Source: Streptomyces genisteinicus (GTDB taxonomy: Bacteria; Actinomycetota; Actinomycetes; Streptomycetales; Streptomycetaceae). From it: a DNA stretch of 64,000 nt. The position numbers and the translations under genes are program-made. How positions within the stretch are numbered: position 1 is the stretch's first letter; each line of letters opens with the position of its first letter. Location of the stretch: the NCBI RefSeq assembly GCF_014489615.1, contig NZ_CP060825.1, positions 3,486,501 through 3,550,500 on the forward strand, written 5' to 3'. Under the pieces are notes generated by a model that was given only the letters and a program-made list of their open reading frames with translations, was not told the origin of the DNA and ran no database searches. This document shows, piece after piece, positions 60,494 through 64,000 of this stretch.

Positions 60494-61894
60494 TCACAGG
60501 CGGACGCCGTGCTCCCGCAGCCATGCGGCCGGATCGACGCCCGAGCCGAGGTCCGGCGTGAGCCGCACCTCGAAGTGCAGGTGCGGTCCCGTCGAGTTCC
60601 CCGTCGTGCCGGCCTGCCCGATCCACTGGCCCGCCCGCACCCGTTCCCCCTGGTCGACGCCGACTCCGGCGAGATGCGCGTACTGCGTCCAGTAGCCGTT
60701 GTCGTGCCGGACGACGATCTCGATGCCGAACGCCCCGCCGCAGGCCACGGACTCCACCACCCCCGGCCCCACCGACCGGACGGGGGTCCCGATGTCCACC
60801 GCGAAGTCCTGCCCGGTGTGTCCCCGCGCCCAGCGGTCGCCGGTGCTCGCGAACCCGGCGGACAGCGCGTAGTGCTCCACGGGCGCCACCCAGCCGGCAC
60901 CGCGCGGCAGGGCCGGCTGGTCCAGGCGTACGGCACCCGCGCAGGAGCCGGCCGCCACGCTGGAGTCGGCCTCGCCCTGGAGCTGCCAGCGCGCCGCCTC
61001 CAGCTTCGCCTCGATGCCGCGCTTGACGGACGCCAGCCGCGCGGTGCGCGCGGCGAGCGCCTGCCAGGCCGCCCGTGCCTTCCGCTCCGCCTCGGCGTAA
61101 CGCCGTTCCTCCGTCCTGGACCGGTCCAGCAGCCGGTTGACCGCTCGCTCGGTGCGGGCGGCGAGTTCGTACCCGCGCAGCAGGGTGTCGGGGTCGTCGG
61201 CGAGCAGCAGCCGAGCGGTACCGGCGAGCGATCCCCCGGTGCGGTACTGCTCCCGCGCGACACCGCCGATGACGTCGTGGAGGCGCTCGAGCCGTGCCCT
61301 GCGGTCCGCGAGCCCCCGCTGGAGCCGGCCCGCGGCCGCCCGCTGCGTGTCGGCGGCACGCCGGCCCCGTTCGTACTGCTGCGAGGCGCGTGACGCCTCC
61401 GCGTACAGCCGGGCCACCGTGACGGCGGTGGCCCGGGGTCCGTCCGGGGCGGCCCGCCGCGGAGCGGGCGCCCGCTGCTCGGCGCCGTCCGCCTCTGCGT
61501 CCGGCGCGGGCGGGGCCGGGGGCGCGGCCCAGGGGAGTGGTGCGAGTCCGTGCAGCGGCGGCAGGTCGCCGGGGAGCGGTCCGTGCAGCGGCACCGTCCC
61601 GGGGCGGACGCCGAGCACCGGGGGCACGATCGTGCCGCCCCCGGGAGCGGAGTCGTCGCGCAGGGGCGCGGCAGGGTGGAGCCGGGCGGCGGCCGGCAGG
61701 GGACGCGTCCGGCGGTCGGCGGGCGCGGTCGGGCGGAGCAGGCCGCCGGCCTCCTCAGGGGGTCCGGGCTCCTCGCCGGTCGCGGCGGCGCGCGCCCCGG
61801 GCCGGGGCTCGGCCGCGACCGGCGCCGGTGTCCCGATGAGGACCCCCAGCACCACCGGCAGGATGATCATCCGCTTGCGGCTGCTCGCACACAT
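60494..61894 (-). CDS. M23-family (LytM) peptidase with coiled coil
   Basis: 466 residues from ATG 61894 (an alternative is the Met 8 codons further in). A signal peptide (RMIILPVVLGVLIGTPAPVA) precedes ~100 residues of Pro-rich sequence, an Arg/Ala-rich coiled coil (~155-330), and a C-terminal LytM domain with HTGQDFAVD and HLHFEVRL supplying the zinc ligands. All zinc ligands of an active enzyme are present. By family it should cleave peptidoglycan cross-bridges, with the coiled coil as regulator. It converges with the HAD gene. Confidence 0.88.
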   Translation of the reverse strand: MCASSRKRMIILPVVLGVLIGTPAPVAAEPRPGARAAATGEEPGPPEEAGGLLRPTAPADRRTRPLPAAARLHPAAPLRDDSAPGGGTIVPPVLGVRPGTVPLHGPLPGDLPPLHGLAPLPWAAPPAPPAPDAEADGAEQRAPAPRRAAPDGPRATAVTVARLYAEASRASQQYERGRRAADTQRAAAGRLQRGLADRRARLERLHDVIGGVAREQYRTGGSLAGTARLLLADDPDTLLRGYELAARTERAVNRLLDRSRTEERRYAEAERKARAAWQALAARTARLASVKRGIEAKLEAARWQLQGEADSSVAAGSCAGAVRLDQPALPRGAGWVAPVEHYALSAGFASTGDRWARGHTGQDFAVDIGTPVRSVGPGVVESVACGGAFGIEIVVRHDNGYWTQYAHLAGVGVDQGERVRAGQWIGQAGTTGNSTGPHLHFEVRLTPDLGSGVDPAAWLREHGVRL

Positions 61895-62449
61895 CCAGGG
61901 ATCGTGACCCGCCGGGTACGCCGAGCCCGGGAGCACTGCGGTGTCGTAGGGCCACCTGGCCCAGCGGGCACCACGTCCCGGGCGACGGCGCCCTTCGCCC
62001 GAACCGTCGGCCACGCCCCGGCCGCGCCACCACCCGAGCCCCGGCCGCGCCACCGCCGTGTCCACGGCGGCGTGGCCTCCCCGTCCCCACCCGTCGCGCG
62101 GGGACCGGCTCCGGGCTCGTGGAGCAGCCGGCGCCCGGCCCCGCCGGTCACGGGAGGCGGCCGTGGAGCCGGCGGATGCGGGCGGCCCGGGAGCGACGGC
62201 CGCGGGGCGTGGCCGGGTGTCGCCGGGTGTCGCCGGCCGGATGCGGCGGCTGCCGCACCACGGCCCGCTGCCGGGACGGGGCGCCGGCCGTCGACCCGGG
62301 CGACGTGGCAGCGGTGGCCGGATTCGGGCCGCGGGCCGTCCGCGCCCACGCCCCGCCCGCCCCCGCGCCATGCGGCAGTACCCCCGCCCGGCACCCCGGA
62401 AGCCCTCCGGCCGACGCCCCGCCCCGCCCCGGGCCGCGGCACCGGCGGT
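61895..62449. other. Intergenic region between the M23 peptidase and GAF kinase genes
   Basis: About 550 nt upstream of the M23 gene, very GC-rich. The open frames are low-complexity and lack RBS. No gene supported; the M23 promoter should be near 61900-61960. Confidence 0.45.
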
Positions 62450-64000
62450 TCACTGCAGGGGCGCCTCCCACCAGACGGTCGTGCCCGCGCCCGACGGGCC
62501 GACGCCGGGGCCGGTCCCGCTCGCACCGCCGAGGGACTCGGCCCTGCGGGCCAGGTTGCGCAGGCCGCTGCGCCTGCCGCCCTCCGGGAGGCCGACGCCG
62601 TCGTCTCCGACGCTCATGCGGACGCCCGCCGTCCCGTCGGGAAGCTCCACCGTGGCGTCCACGACGACCTCGATGCGCGACGCCTCCGCGTGCCGGAAGG
62701 CGTTCGAGAGGGCTTCGCGGAGCGCGGCGATCAGGTTCTTGCCGGTCAGCTCCCCGACCGCCGGCTCGACCGGGCCGACGAACCGGTGGGTGGGCCGGAA
62801 GCCGAGCGGCACCGCCGCCATGGTGATCTCGCGCAGGACACGGGAGCAGAGCCCGGACTGCTCCTCCGCCGGCCCCTGCCGGAGCGCGAAGACGGCACTG
62901 CGGATCTCCTGGATGGTGACGTCCAGTTCGCCGACGGCCCGGCCGACGCCCTCCCGCACCGCGGACGCCCGGGTGCCGCGCTGCGCGCTCTCCAGCAGCA
63001 TGCCCGCGGTGAACAGCCGCTGGATGACCAGGTCGTGCAGATCGCGGGCGATGCGGTCGCGGTCCTCCAGGACGGCCAGCCGCTCCCGGTCCCGCTGGGT
63101 CTCGGACATCATCAGCGCCAGAGCGGCCTGCGAGGCGAACTGCACGGCGAGCGCGCGCTCCGCGGCCGTGAAGCGGGGTGCACCCACGGCCCTGGGCACG
63201 GCGAGCGCGCCGAGCACCCGGCCGCCGCTGCGCAGCGGCAGCAGCAGGGCCGGTCCGTACGGGGCCCCCAGCCGGGTGACCGCCCTGGGGTCGGTCGCGG
63301 CGTCGGTCATGACCACCGGCTCGCCGGTGAGCAGCGTGGCCACCACTTCACTGCTCGCCGGGACGACCGCGCCCAGGGCGGGTGCCGGGCCGTCCGCGGA
63401 GACCGCCGCGACCTCCAGGCCCCCGTCGTCGGACGGCAGCAGCACCATGCCCGCCGCCGCGTCGGCCAGCCGCCGGGCCTGCTCGGCGACGACGGTCAGC
63501 GCCTCGTCCGCGTCCCCGCCGGAGAGCAGCGCGGTGGTGACGGCCACGGCTCCGTCGATCCAGCGCTCCCGCCGCCGTGCCGCCCGGTAGAGCCGGGCGT
63601 TGCCGATGGCGATGCCCGCCTCGGCGGCGAGGACCTTCACCAGCTGCAGGTCGTCGTCGTCGAACTCCGCCCCACCGGCCTTCTCCGTCAGATACAGGTT
63701 TCCGTAGACCTCGTCCTGCACCGGGACCGGGACGCCGAGGAAGGTCCGCATCGGCGGGTGGCCCTCGGGGAATCCGGCCGCTCGGGGGTCCGTCGTCAGA
63801 TCGGCGAGCCGCAGGGCGGCGGGATCGCGGATCAGGGCGCCGAGGAGTCCGCTCCGGCCGTCCGGCCTGCGGCCGATCGCCTCGCCGACGCCTTCGTCGA
63901 CCCCGTGGGTCACGAAGTCCGCCAGGCCGTCGCCTTCGGCGTTCACGACGCCGAGGGCCGCGTAGCGGGCGCCGGTGAGCTCGGCGGCGGTGCGGCAGAT
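62450..64000 (-). CDS. DevS-like GAF-GAF sensor histidine kinase, N-terminus cut by window end
   Basis: About 516 codons are inside the window and the frame is still open at the edge (ICRTAAELTGARYAALGVVN). Two GAF domains (visible residues ~1-155 and ~170-310) are followed by a HisKA_3 dimerisation domain with the phospho-accepting His in DRIARDLHDLVIQRLF and a GHKL ATPase domain (ALREALSNAFRH, VGDDGVGLPEGG, SGLRNLARRAESLGG). This is the DevS/DosT architecture; in mycobacteria the first GAF binds heme and senses oxygen, NO or CO. Whether this one binds heme cannot be judged with the first domain incomplete. Confidence 0.9.
   Translation of the reverse strand: MCRTAAELTGARYAALGVVNAEGDGLADFVTHGVDEGVGEAIGRRPDGRSGLLGALIRDPAALRLADLTTDPRAAGFPEGHPPMRTFLGVPVPVQDEVYGNLYLTEKAGGAEFDDDDLQLVKVLAAEAGIAIGNARLYRAARRRERWIDGAVAVTTALLSGGDADEALTVVAEQARRLADAAAGMVLLPSDDGGLEVAAVSADGPAPALGAVVPASSEVVATLLTGEPVVMTDAATDPRAVTRLGAPYGPALLLPLRSGGRVLGALAVPRAVGAPRFTAAERALAVQFASQAALALMMSETQRDRERLAVLEDRDRIARDLHDLVIQRLFTAGMLLESAQRGTRASAVREGVGRAVGELDVTIQEIRSAVFALRQGPAEEQSGLCSRVLREITMAAVPLGFRPTHRFVGPVEPAVGELTGKNLIAALREALSNAFRHAEASRIEVVVDATVELPDGTAGVRMSVGDDGVGLPEGGRRSGLRNLARRAESLGGASGTGPGVGPSGAGTTVWWEAPLQ

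Noticed and set aside
1..64000. CRISPR arrays, insertion sequences and secondary-metabolite clusters
   Set aside because: No regularly spaced repeat-spacer array, no transposase, and no PKS/NRPS or terpene synthase motifs were seen. The short direct repeats are isolated pairs in intergenic DNA.

Overview
The window is chromosomal DNA from a Streptomyces-type actinomycete. Coding DNA is very GC-rich with strong third-position bias, GTG starts and 1-8 nt gene overlaps are common, and the gene content fits: a subtilisin-inhibitor (SSI) protein, an LAXTG-anchored surface protein, SigE-type ECF sigma factor, RsbW-like ATPases, a PP2C phosphatase, and a ycnI-sco-ecuC-copCD-dtpA copper cluster beside pheA and serS. 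The order ycnI/sco/ecuC/copCD/dtpA/pheA/serS matches what I remember of the S. coelicolor SCO396x region; this was not checked.

Layout, left to right. 1-9,200: membrane glycosyltransferases (the first cut by the window edge), a sensor kinase/response regulator pair, an amidohydrolase, DUF2797 and DinB proteins, tRNA-Arg(ACG), tRNA-Ser(GCT) and an SSI-like inhibitor. 9,300-19,800: a very large PAS/receiver protein that looks like a catalytically dead hybrid kinase, an acyl-CoA synthetase with a palindromic operator, an ECF sigma factor, a Prim-Pol-type primase, a coiled-coil LAXTG surface protein and a DUF5958 protein. 19,916-31,358: an integrated element in tRNA-Ser(TGA). 31,500-42,100: HtrA-like protease, glycerophosphodiesterase, two RsbW-like ATPases, a SEC-C/DUF5926 protein, a secreted protein, a degenerate Prim-Pol protein, a GAF-PP2C phosphatase and an Xaa-Pro aminopeptidase. 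42,500-52,200: the copper trafficking/DyP peroxidase cluster, pheA, a DnaA-box-rich intergenic region, serS and a HAD hydrolase. 52,800-64,000: a four-gene ABC exporter operon, a long noncoding stretch, a second DnaA-box cluster, kptA, a flavin-dependent oxidoreductase, a HAD hydrolase, an M23 peptidase and a DevS-like GAF kinase cut by the window end.

The accessory part is the ~11.4 kb element. It has a tyrosine integrase and an excisionase, a truncated FtsK-like Tra translocase, a chain of small overlapping Streptomyces genes with two frameshifts, a GntR/UTRA regulator behind paired CTAGTnnACTAG palindromes, and 11-bp-spaced CGTGCCC repeats just inside both ends. This is a decayed actinomycete integrative and conjugative element: the rest of tra and any spread and replication genes appear to be deleted. 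Integration rebuilt the tRNA with an element-derived 3' half and terminator, and left the old 3' half and terminator at the far end.

Two visibly AT-richer cargo blocks sit in this backbone: an HNH-nuclease pair (20,134-21,051) and a three-gene operon (23,869-27,486). The operon encodes a membrane-anchored helical-repeat protein, an HSPA12-like Hsp70 ATPase and a small coiled-coil protein. I recognise no described system with this composition, and it is the best candidate here for something new.
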